19,402 nt of DNA from an uncultured Porphyromonas sp. (GTDB lineage: Bacteria; Bacteroidota; Bacteroidia; Bacteroidales; Porphyromonadaceae). The stretch lies in the NCBI RefSeq assembly GCF_902489635.1, contig NZ_CABUAN010000041.1, positions 1 to 19,402 on the forward strand, given 5' to 3'. The notes beneath the pieces are model-generated. The model saw only the letters and a list, made by a program, of their open reading frames with translations, made no database searches and had not been told where the DNA came from. Position 1 is the first letter of the stretch. Each line of letters opens with the position of its first letter. This document shows, in pieces, positions 8,193 through 14,995 of the stretch. The position numbers and the translations under genes were made by a program.

Positions 8193-9319
8193 CAAAGGGA
8201 GACTCCTCTGAGGTCTATCTTCTGAATCAAGTCCTTGTAAATCGCTCCTCCTATCTTATAGGAAAGTATCTTCTCGTGCTGTAAGCGTCCAACTATTATG
8301 CTCGGGTGTACTCCTGCGCTCTTGGCTAGGTTAATCACTTCCTCGGGGCTAGGCGGGACGGATATACTTCCTAAGTCCACATTTGGTAGTAGCGTATCTG
8401 TTGCCCACTTGTCCGCCTCTGCTTCTATCTCTAGTCGCTCTTGTTCGCTATCATCTATGAGCATTGGTGTCTCCTTACCAACGTGTAGCAAGAGGTGTGC
8501 GACTTCGTGCATCAACGAGAAGACGAAGATATCAAACCGCTTACCTCTGTCGGACAAAATGATGATAGGGTACCGCCCCGTTTGGATTGTAGCTCCATTT
8601 GCTGACACCTTTGGGAAGCTCTCTAGATAGACTAGTCTGACACCTACCGATAAAAGAATCTCTTGTACTCGCTGTGGTGCATCCGTAGATGTCTCTAGCG
8701 CCTGCTTGAGGGCTGGCACCGCTTTTTTTAGTGCCTGCTTACTATATGCACTTAGCTCTCCACCTCTCTCTGCTGTCAGCTCTTGTGCCATTAATTCACC
8801 CTGCCTAATCCACGCTAAGAGAGCGTACGGATCGCTCCTTTCGCTCTTTCGGAATAAACTCGCTTGTAGTCTTGCTTGATAGATCTCCTCCCACGCTTTT
8901 ACGCTTATAACGGAGAAAAAAACCTTCAGAGCCTCTATCTTGTCCTGCTTACTTTGGCTGGATGGCGTTATCCACCCACGCTTAGTCATCTCAGTAAGCG
9001 GAAAGAGCGATGCCCACCCATCCCACTCTCTCACAGAGAGGGGTTTCTCTGCCTCTCGCTTGAGGTAGGCATCATAGTTATCCTGACTGCGTAACCAAAA
9101 GTCACGACTTAACCCCGTCACCAGCTCTAAGCGGTCAGCCCAGTCTGCCGACACTCGAAGCTGTCCTGCAAGGAGTAGGCTCACATCCTTCGGAAGCTTC
9201 TCTAGTCGTGTCGCCACCTCCTGCTGGCTCATACCCCACTCGTCTATGAGTGCCTTCAGTGTTGCCCCAGGCGGTGAGACAACTGGAATCTCAAATTGCT
9301 TTGTCTTTGTCCGTGTCAT
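8192..9319 (-). CDS. higA: HigA-type HTH antitoxin fused to an ImmA/IrrE-type metallopeptidase
   Basis: A 375-residue two-domain protein. Residues about 18-85 are a HigA/VapI-type HTH DNA-binding domain: a SQQEVATRL helix, the recognition region to about 55, then the hallmark TGLSRDFWLRSQDNYD at 68-83. A helical linker (about 90-215) leads to an ImmA/IrrE (COG2856) zinc-peptidase domain. Its motif HEVAH lies at 271-275, and the likely third ligand is Glu301 in EAEADKWA. HigA antitoxins normally are about 100 residues, so the peptidase is an addition. Free-standing ImmA/IrrE proteins cleave HTH repressors (ImmR, DdrO), so self-cleavage or cleavage of a partner repressor is a reasonable hypothesis. 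The start at 9319 is two bases after the toxin stop. The gene is more AT-rich than the flanking chromosome. Confidence 0.88.
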   Translation of the reverse strand: MTRTKTKQFEIPVVSPPGATLKALIDEWGMSQQEVATRLEKLPKDVSLLLAGQLRVSADWADRLELVTGLSRDFWLRSQDNYDAYLKREAEKPLSVREWDGWASLFPLTEMTKRGWITPSSQSKQDKIEALKVFFSVISVKAWEEIYQARLQASLFRKSERSDPYALLAWIRQGELMAQELTAERGGELSAYSKQALKKAVPALKQALETSTDAPQRVQEILLSVGVRLVYLESFPKVSANGATIQTGRYPIIILSDRGKRFDIFVFSLMHEVAHLLLHVGKETPMLIDDSEQERLEIEAEADKWATDTLLPNVDLGSISVPPSPEEVINLAKSAGVHPSIIVGRLQHEKILSYKIGGAIYKDLIQKIDLRGVSL

Positions 9320-9321
9320 AG

Positions 9322-9615
9322 TTACTTACCCTTGTGATAGTTTGTGATTGATATGATTACGACTCGCTCTTCCTCTACTCGCATCACGAGGCGTAAAGCT
9401 CCCGTCAACGAGCAAGCCCATAAACCACTTAAGTCGTGCTTAAGCTTGTGAAACCCTCCCGGTAATAGAGATAGCTCCGCAACACTACCTGCACTCTGAA
9501 TATTCGATAGCCGTAAGTATAGCATCTCGATAGCTTTTGCTCCGTACTTGCGGTAGGCTTTTGCTCTATTTCCTATCAGCTTCTCCAGCTTGCTATCTTC
9601 AAACGCTATTTCCAT
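9322..9615 (-). CDS. higB: HigB/RelE-superfamily toxin
   Basis: A 97-residue protein of HigB length. It shows the family pattern: an N-terminal helix with basic residues (NRAKAYRKYG), an LPGGFHKLKHDLSG loop at 51-64, a W-A-C-S strand, the RLVMRV strand at 75-80 containing the conserved arginine, and the C-terminal ITNYHKGK at 90-97 with Tyr93/His94. HigB toxins are ribosome-dependent mRNA endonucleases, and this activity is inferred from the family. The gene order toxin-then-antitoxin is the HigBA order. The stop is separated from the antitoxin start by only two bases, so the two are translationally coupled. A strong Bacteroidetes promoter lies upstream at 9643-9674. Confidence 0.85.
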   Translation of the reverse strand: MEIAFEDSKLEKLIGNRAKAYRKYGAKAIEMLYLRLSNIQSAGSVAELSLLPGGFHKLKHDLSGLWACSLTGALRLVMRVEEERVVIISITNYHKGK

Positions 9616-9642
9616 ATCAGACTTTATCCGTTCTCTTCACTG

Positions 9643-9674
9643 CAAAGGTACAAACACTTCGCATAATTACCAAA
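9643..9674 (-). promoter_or_regulatory. Promoter of the higB-higA operon
   Basis: On the minus strand TTTG (9674-9671) and TACCTTTG (9650-9643) are separated by exactly 20 bases, a full match to the Bacteroidetes sigma-factor consensus TTTG / 19-21 bp / TAnnTTTG. Transcription would begin near 9637, giving a leader of about 20 bases before the toxin ATG at 9615. Confidence 0.75.
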
Positions 9675-9683
9675 CAGTGGTAA
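9667..9683. promoter_or_regulatory. Candidate operator overlapping the higBA -33 box
   Basis: TTACCA (9667-9672) and TGGTAA (9678-9683) form a 6+6 inverted repeat with a 5-base spacer. It covers the -33 box of the higBA promoter. HigA antitoxins commonly autorepress by binding a palindrome in their own promoter, so this is the best candidate site here. The assignment is inference from position and symmetry. Confidence 0.5.
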
Positions 9684-9697
9684 CTTTTCAAAAGCCA

Positions 9698-9707
9698 CCC
9701 CCCCCCC
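9698..9707. repeat. Run of ten C residues between divergent promoters
   Basis: Ten consecutive C bases lie 24 bp upstream of the higBA -33 box and 62 bp upstream of the folD -7 box. Short CCACC/GGTGG arms (9695-9699 and 9713-9717) flank it. Runs this long are prone to slipped-strand length change and could alter spacing in the divergent regulatory region. Confidence 0.7.
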
Positions 9708-9769
9708 TATAAGGTGGAAGAGTTAAATCGCTCAGAACACAGACGAGACGTTAATCCCCTAGATTTCGG

Positions 9770-9777
9770 TATCTTTG
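9770..9777 (+). promoter_or_regulatory. Promoter -7 element of folD
   Basis: TATCTTTG matches TAnnTTTG and sits in nearly the same local sequence as the S41 protease promoter (TTC-G-TATCTTTGTA followed by GCAA). No good -33 TTTG is present at the usual distance. Transcription would start near 9783, leaving a leader of about 90 bases before the folD ATG at 9873. Confidence 0.6.
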
Positions 9778-9789
9778 TACAGCAACTTT

Positions 9790-9828
9790 GCGAAGGTGAT
9801 GCCACAAAGAGGACTTTGCTCACCTCGC
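9790..9828 (+). promoter_or_regulatory. Two-tier hairpin in the folD 5' leader
   Basis: The outer stem pairs 9790-9799 (GCGAAGGTGA) with 9820-9828 (TCACCTCGC), nine pairs with one bulged A. The inner stem pairs CAAAG (9805-9809) with CTTTG (9814-9818) around an AGGA loop. A second CTTTG at 9786-9790 could pair with the same CAAAG and would then exclude both stems. It is within the presumed transcript and 45 bases before the start codon. It does not look like the known tetrahydrofolate riboswitch. Function is unknown. Confidence 0.5.
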
Positions 9829-9872
9829 TATCAGAAGCAGAACAACAAATTCATCTATACAAATACCACTCT

Positions 9873-10766
9873 ATGACACAAGAATCATTCATTCGCCTAG
9901 ATGGCAAGACCACTGCGACCGAGATCAAGAAGGAGATCGCCAAGGAGGTACAGCAGATGGTCGCTGCGGGGCAGCGTCCGCCTTGTCTGGGTGCTATCAT
10001 CGTGGGGCATGATGGTGCCAGCGAGACCTACATAGCGAGCAAGATCAAAGCTTGCGAGGAGGTCGGCTTCATCTCTCTGACGAAGCGCTTTGACGAGTCC
10101 ATCACGCAGGAGGAGCTCATCGCTGAGATCGAGCAACTCAACAAGGACCCCGAGGTGGATGGCTTCATCGTCCAGCTACCACTGCCGAAGCATATTGACG
10201 AGCAGGCGGTCATTCACGCTGTTGACTACCGCAAGGATGTGGATGGTTTCCACCCGATCAACGTGGGACTCCTCAGCCTTGGCGAGCCGTGCCTCGTACC
10301 AGCCACGCCTAAGGGGGTCATCGAGCTTCTCAAGCACTACAACATCAGTACAGAAGGCAAGCATGTGGTGGTCCTCGGTCGAAGCAACATCGTCGGCAAA
10401 CCGATCGCGCAGCTCTTCCTCCAGAAGGGTGCGCAGGGCAATGCGACCGTGACGATCTGCCACAGCCGTACGAAGGATATTGCCTCTATCTGCCGACAGG
10501 CTGACATCGTCGTCGCTGCGATCGGCATCCCGCTCTTTGTCAAGAAGGAGATGGTCAAGGATGGTGCCATCGTCATCGATGTGGGCATCACACGTGTACC
10601 CGACGCGACGAAGAAGAGTGGCTCTCGCATCGTGGGCGACGTCGACTTTGACGAGGTGGCTCCTCGCTGCTCCTACATCACGCCTGTGCCAGGCGGTGTA
10701 GGCCCTATGACGATCATCACGCTGATGCGCAACACGATCCTGGCTCGCCAGCTGCGCCAGAAGTAA
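9873..10766 (+). CDS. folD: Bifunctional methylene-THF dehydrogenase / methenyl-THF cyclohydrolase
   Basis: A 297-residue cytosolic enzyme that interconverts 5,10-methylene-, 5,10-methenyl- and 10-formyl-tetrahydrofolate using NADP. Visible motifs are YIASK at 53-57 with the catalytic Lys57, QLPLP at 101-105, the DVDGFHPIN segment at 122-130, nucleotide-binding GRSNIVGKP at 169-177 and PVPGGVGPMT at 271-280. The reading frame stays open upstream to a GTG at 9714, but that would include the promoter and leader hairpin. FolD proteins begin just before the IRLDGK segment, so ATG 9873 is chosen. mfd begins 9 bp after the stop and is probably cotranscribed. Confidence 0.96.
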   Translation: MTQESFIRLDGKTTATEIKKEIAKEVQQMVAAGQRPPCLGAIIVGHDGASETYIASKIKACEEVGFISLTKRFDESITQEELIAEIEQLNKDPEVDGFIVQLPLPKHIDEQAVIHAVDYRKDVDGFHPINVGLLSLGEPCLVPATPKGVIELLKHYNISTEGKHVVVLGRSNIVGKPIAQLFLQKGAQGNATVTICHSRTKDIASICRQADIVVAAIGIPLFVKKEMVKDGAIVIDVGITRVPDATKKSGSRIVGDVDFDEVAPRCSYITPVPGGVGPMTIITLMRNTILARQLRQK

Positions 10767-10775
10767 TCTCTTCCT

Positions 10776-13700
10776 ATGTCCCTCCTCGATCTCTGGCACG
10801 ATCACCCGCGCATCGTAGAGCTTCGCCAAGCCCTACAGCAGGATCATTGTGTAGAGCTCGAGGGGGTGACCGCCTCGGCGCCCGCCTTTATCCTCGCCAC
10901 CTTGGCGCGTGAGCACCCTTATCTGGTGATCGCCGAGGATGCCGACAGTGCGGGCTATATGCTGGGCGACCTAGAGGCGCTGGGGGTCAAAGCGTACTAC
11001 TACCCCTCAGCCTTCAATAGACACATTAAATATGGTCAGCGAGAGCCAGCGCAGGAGGTGCTGCGTGCCGAACTACTCGCCTGTCTTGCTGCGGGCGATA
11101 CACCGCTGATCGTCTCTTACCCCGAAGCTCTCGCCGAGGCGATACCCTCCCAGCAGGAGGTGGCACAGAGCTGCTTCACGCTCAGCGTGGGCGATGTGAT
11201 CTCTCGTGACACGCTGCGAGAGCGACTACTCGAGGAGGGCTTCGAAGAGGTGGACTACGTCTACAGTCCTGGACAAGTGGTCTACCGTGGTAGTCTCGTG
11301 GACATCTTCTCTTATGGGAGCACCTATCCGTATCGCATCGACTTCTTTGACGATGAGATCGATAGCATACGCCGCTTTGACATTGAGAGCCAGCTCTCTG
11401 TGGATCAGTGCGAGCGTGCTGAGATAGCACCCGCACTACAGGTCAAAGGCGGTGCCTCTGGCGGAGAGACCTCGCTCTTGTCGCTCCTATCCCCTGACTA
11501 CCAACTCTGGATCAGTCGCTACGAGTCGCTCGCTGAGCAGTGGAAAGCACTCTACGATGCTGAGCTGGCAGTGGAGTACGAAGGTGCTTTTGCCACGCAG
11601 GAGGAGATGCGAGCTCTGCTACTCCCCCCTGACAAACTCTCGGCTGAGGTAAAGCAGCGCACGAAGATCCTAGCCACTCCGACGAAGGGGCTGTCGATCG
11701 TTGACCGGCGGATCACCTTTGCAACGAAGCCACAGCTACTGATCCATCGACACTTTGACCTATTGGTTGAGGAGTTGCAAGTGCGCAAGCGGGGCTTCTT
11801 CAAGAGTTTCTTCCTCTCCGAGTCGTCGGCACAGGCGCAGCGTCTCAAGGAGATACTCATCGAGCGCGAGGCCGAGGAGCTACTCCCCGAGTGGGTGCCA
11901 CTAGTCGTCCACGAGGGCTTTGAGGACAAGGACTTGGATGTCTTACTCTTGACCGATCATCAGGTCTTCGACCGCTACCACCACTACCAGCTCAAGAGCG
12001 ACCGCATACGCAATGCCGATGCGGCCATCTCGCTCAAGGAGCTACACGCCATCTCGCCTGGCGACTACATCGTCCACAGCGACCACGGCGTGGGGCAGTT
12101 TGACGGGCTCCTCACCACGGAGGTAGACGGCAAGCCACGTGAGGTGGTCAAGCTAGTTTACCAAAACAAAGATGTGCTCCTCGTGAGCATCCACAGCCTG
12201 CACAAGCTCTCGAAGTACCAGGCGCAAGAGGAGGGCTCACCACAACTCAGCAAACTAGGCACGGGAGCCTGGACAAAGCTCAAGGAGCGTGCGAAGACCA
12301 AGATCAAGTCAATCGCTCGTGACCTCATTGCGCTCTACGCAGCACGCAAGGAGCAGCCGGGCTTTGCCTTTTCGCCTGATAGTTACCTGCAGCACGAGAT
12401 GGAGGCTTCTTTTGCCTATGAAGAGACGCCCGACCAACTGAAAGCGATCGAGCAGATCAAGGCGGACATGGAGAGTGACCGCCCGATGGATCGATTGGTC
12501 TGCGGTGACGTGGGCTTTGGCAAGACGGAGGTGGCGATACGAGCAGCCTTTAAGGCGGTCGCCGACAGCAAGCAGGTAGCGGTCTTGGTGCCGACGACGA
12601 TCCTAGCTTACCAGCATTACCAGACCTTTAGCCAAAGATTAGAGGGGTTGCCCTGCCGTATCGAGTACCTATCGAGAGCTAAGAGCGACAAACAGTCGAA
12701 GGCTATCCTAGCAGATCTAGCGGAGGAACGAGTAGACATATTAATAGGTACGCACCGGCTACTGGGCAAAGGAGTCACCTTCAAGTCGCTCGGACTGCTC
12801 ATCATAGACGAGGAGCAGAAGTTTGGCGTCAAGGCTAAGGAGCAGCTCCGCAAGCTACAGGTCAACGTAGATACACTCACGCTCTCAGCGACACCGATAC
12901 CCCGCACCCTACAGTTCTCCCTGATGGGTGCTCGTGACCTTTCCAATATCAATACGCCTCCGCGCAATCGTCAGCCAGTCACGACACGACTCATTCGCTG
13001 GTCGCAAGAGACCATCGCCGATGCCATTGGTTATGAGTTGGCACGCCACGGACAGGTCTTCTTCGTCCACAACCGCATTGAGTCGATCCACGGCGTGGCG
13101 GGACAGATCCAGGAGTGCGTCCCCGGCATCCGCATAGCGATTGCTCACGGGCGCTTGACCCCGAGCGAGACGGAGCAGATACTCCTAGACTTTGCCGAGC
13201 GCAAGTACGACCTGCTCCTAGCCACGACGATCATCGAGAATGGTATCGACATGCCCAATGTCAATACGATCATCATCAACTCCGCTCACCGCTACGGACT
13301 GAGCGACCTGCACCAGCTCCGCGGACGTGTGGGGCGTGGTAGCCAGCGGGCTTACTGCTATCTGATCACTCCGCCCCTAGGCACCCTCACGGAGGCTGCC
13401 GCACGGCGTGTCAAGGCTATCGAGAGCTTTTCCGACCTCGGCAGCGGTATGCGCATCGCTCTGCAGGATCTAGACATACGAGGTGCCGGCAACATATTAG
13501 GCACAGAGCAAAGTGGCTTCATTGCGGATCTAGGCTTCGAGACTTACCGCAAAGTCTTTGAGGAAGCGGTGCGAGAGGTCAAGCAGGAGGACTTTGCTGC
13601 GCTCTTTGCCGCTCAGACGGAGCAACAGGCCGAGCTGGGCAATGCGCTCACCGACACCACGATCGATACCGACCTTGACCTCTCCCTACCTCACGAATAC

Positions 13701-14129
13701 ATACCGCAAGACAGCGAGCGCATCTTGCTCTACCGTGAACTAGACGAGCTAGAAAGCGACCGCGAACTAAAAGACTTCGCCGATCGTCTGCGCGACCGCT
13801 TTGGCGCACTACCACCACAGACCAAAGGGCTTCTCATGGTCCCCCGTCTGCGACGGTTGGCCAGCCACCTTGGCATCGTCAAGGTGTCGCTACGTCGTGA
13901 GCAGATGATCCTCTTCCTCCCGCCTAGTGGCTCGGCATACTATCAGAGCAAAGCCTTCGACATACTCCTCAAGAGCGTGGCTAGCTACGGCAAAGCGTGC
14001 GAAGTGCGCGAGACTCGTGAGGGTCACCGTAGCGTCAAGTGGCATAACGTCACCACCGTCTACCAAGCCGACAAGATCCTCTCGACGCTCTACAAAGCGC
14101 TCTTCGCCCGCCCCGACAAGCAATCTTAG
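10776..14129 (+). CDS. mfd: Transcription-repair coupling factor Mfd
   Basis: An 1117-residue ATP-driven translocase, close to E. coli Mfd (1148). It displaces RNA polymerase stalled at DNA damage and recruits UvrA. The order is an N-terminal UvrB-like region (1 to about 345), a CarD-like RNA-polymerase-interaction domain (about 425-520, starting SPGDYIVHSDHGVGQF), and a superfamily 2 helicase core. Walker A is GDVGFGKT at 577-584, DEEQ is at 678-681 and motif VI QLRGRVGRG is at 847-855. A TRCF C-terminal domain spans about 960-1070. It starts 9 bp after folD. Its TAG stop (14127-14129) interlocks with the TAA stop of the convergent ispE, so there is no terminator space between them. Confidence 0.97.
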   Translation: MSLLDLWHDHPRIVELRQALQQDHCVELEGVTASAPAFILATLAREHPYLVIAEDADSAGYMLGDLEALGVKAYYYPSAFNRHIKYGQREPAQEVLRAELLACLAAGDTPLIVSYPEALAEAIPSQQEVAQSCFTLSVGDVISRDTLRERLLEEGFEEVDYVYSPGQVVYRGSLVDIFSYGSTYPYRIDFFDDEIDSIRRFDIESQLSVDQCERAEIAPALQVKGGASGGETSLLSLLSPDYQLWISRYESLAEQWKALYDAELAVEYEGAFATQEEMRALLLPPDKLSAEVKQRTKILATPTKGLSIVDRRITFATKPQLLIHRHFDLLVEELQVRKRGFFKSFFLSESSAQAQRLKEILIEREAEELLPEWVPLVVHEGFEDKDLDVLLLTDHQVFDRYHHYQLKSDRIRNADAAISLKELHAISPGDYIVHSDHGVGQFDGLLTTEVDGKPREVVKLVYQNKDVLLVSIHSLHKLSKYQAQEEGSPQLSKLGTGAWTKLKERAKTKIKSIARDLIALYAARKEQPGFAFSPDSYLQHEMEASFAYEETPDQLKAIEQIKADMESDRPMDRLVCGDVGFGKTEVAIRAAFKAVADSKQVAVLVPTTILAYQHYQTFSQRLEGLPCRIEYLSRAKSDKQSKAILADLAEERVDILIGTHRLLGKGVTFKSLGLLIIDEEQKFGVKAKEQLRKLQVNVDTLTLSATPIPRTLQFSLMGARDLSNINTPPRNRQPVTTRLIRWSQETIADAIGYELARHGQVFFVHNRIESIHGVAGQIQECVPGIRIAIAHGRLTPSETEQILLDFAERKYDLLLATTIIENGIDMPNVNTIIINSAHRYGLSDLHQLRGRVGRGSQRAYCYLITPPLGTLTEAAARRVKAIESFSDLGSGMRIALQDLDIRGAGNILGTEQSGFIADLGFETYRKVFEEAVREVKQEDFAALFAAQTEQQAELGNALTDTTIDTDLDLSLPHEYIPQDSERILLYRELDELESDRELKDFADRLRDRFGALPPQTKGLLMVPRLRRLASHLGIVKVSLRREQMILFLPPSGSAYYQSKAFDILLKSVASYGKACEVRETREGHRSVKWHNVTTVYQADKILSTLYKALFARPDKQS

Positions 14130-14977
14130 GAGAGGCGCTCGAGCCAGACGGGGAGGTCGGCGAGGTGGGGAGAGAGCGGGGAGAGAGAGACAGACGAGAG
14201 CGGATTGTCGGCGAAGATGCCGTAGAGGGCGGTGCCGGAGCCAGACATGGCGGCGTAGAGGGCGCCGTGGCGGTAGAGCGTATCTCGCAGAGCGGCTAGC
14301 TCGGGGTAGTGCGCGAAGACGACGGACTCGAAGTCGTTGACGATGAGCTCTCGCCACTGCCCGACCGGTTGCTCTATTAGTGCAGCGAGCTTGCCCTCCG
14401 CCTCGGGGTGGCGTGTCACCTGTCGGTACGCCTCGGCAGTGCTCATACCGATGGGGGGCTTGACGACGAGGAGCCATTTGCCGAGGAGTGCGGATGGCAT
14501 CGTGAGCGGCGTGAGCACTTCGCCACGACCTGTGACCAGCACGGGGCGGGACTGGATGAAGAAGGGGCAGTCGCTGCCGAGCTCCCCCGCCAACGTCTCT
14601 AGCTCTGCGGTGGAGAGGGCTAAGCGACATAGTTCGTTGATCGCTAGAAGCGTGTAGGCGGCATCGGCCGAGCCACCGCCGAGACCAGCTTCTGTCGGGA
14701 TCGTCTTCTCGAGCTTGAGCCGTAGCGGCGGTATCTCTGGGTGGCGCGCTCGGAGTAGCTGCACCGCTTTGTAGATCAGATTGCGCTCGATGGGTAGTTC
14801 GCCTGCCAGACCAGCTATCTCGTATGAGTCCGCCGTGGCTCCAGCAGCTATCTCTACCGTGAGCTGGTCCGCCCAGCCAATGGGGAGCATGCAGCTCTCG
14901 ATGTCGTGGTAGCCGTCTGGTCGGCGACGTAAGATACGCAGCCCGAGGTTGATCTTAGCATGTGGGTGTAGGATCAT
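14126..14977 (-). CDS. ispE: 4-diphosphocytidyl-2-C-methyl-D-erythritol kinase
   Basis: A 283-residue GHMP-family kinase that phosphorylates CDP-methylerythritol in the MEP pathway to isoprenoid precursors. The N-terminal AKINLGL (7-13) carries the catalytic Lys8. The phosphate loop PTEAGLGGGSADAA is at 94-107. GSDCPFF at 134-140 contains the catalytic Asp136. The length fits the family. The last 25 or so residues are serine/leucine/proline-rich (SSVSLSPLSP) and come from a GGGGAGAGAG-type DNA repeat. The gene is 18 bp downstream of recQ on the same strand, so it is probably the third gene of the recJ-recQ-ispE operon. Its stop overlaps the convergent mfd stop by 4 bp in total. Confidence 0.95.
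   Translation of the reverse strand: MILHPHAKINLGLRILRRRPDGYHDIESCMLPIGWADQLTVEIAAGATADSYEIAGLAGELPIERNLIYKAVQLLRARHPEIPPLRLKLEKTIPTEAGLGGGSADAAYTLLAINELCRLALSTAELETLAGELGSDCPFFIQSRPVLVTGRGEVLTPLTMPSALLGKWLLVVKPPIGMSTAEAYRQVTRHPEAEGKLAALIEQPVGQWRELIVNDFESVVFAHYPELAALRDTLYRHGALYAAMSGSGTALYGIFADNPLSSVSLSPLSPHLADLPVWLERLS
14167..14187. repeat. Short GA-rich direct repeat in the ispE 3' end
   Basis: GGGGAGAGAG occurs at 14167-14176 and again at 14178-14187, continuing as GA dinucleotides. On the coding strand it specifies the serine-rich tail of IspE, after all conserved motifs. Length change here would alter only the tail, or would frameshift the end of the protein. Confidence 0.6.
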
Positions 14978-14995
14978 ATCGTGGTCACTCTGCGA

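Noticed and set aside
9714..9872. In-frame GTG-led extension of folD by 53 codons
   Set aside because: It runs through the TATCTTTG promoter and the leader hairpin, and the added residues do not resemble a FolD N-terminus. The ATG at 9873 fits the family.
8038..9872. Transposon or integron carrying the toxin-antitoxin genes
   Set aside because: No transposase, integrase, terminal inverted repeats or target duplication could be seen. AT-rich composition alone suggests transfer but not a specific element.
13890..14630. Minus-strand 246-codon frame across the mfd/ispE junction
   Set aside because: Arginine/proline/alanine-rich frame overlapping two well-supported genes; typical of GC-rich shadow frames.
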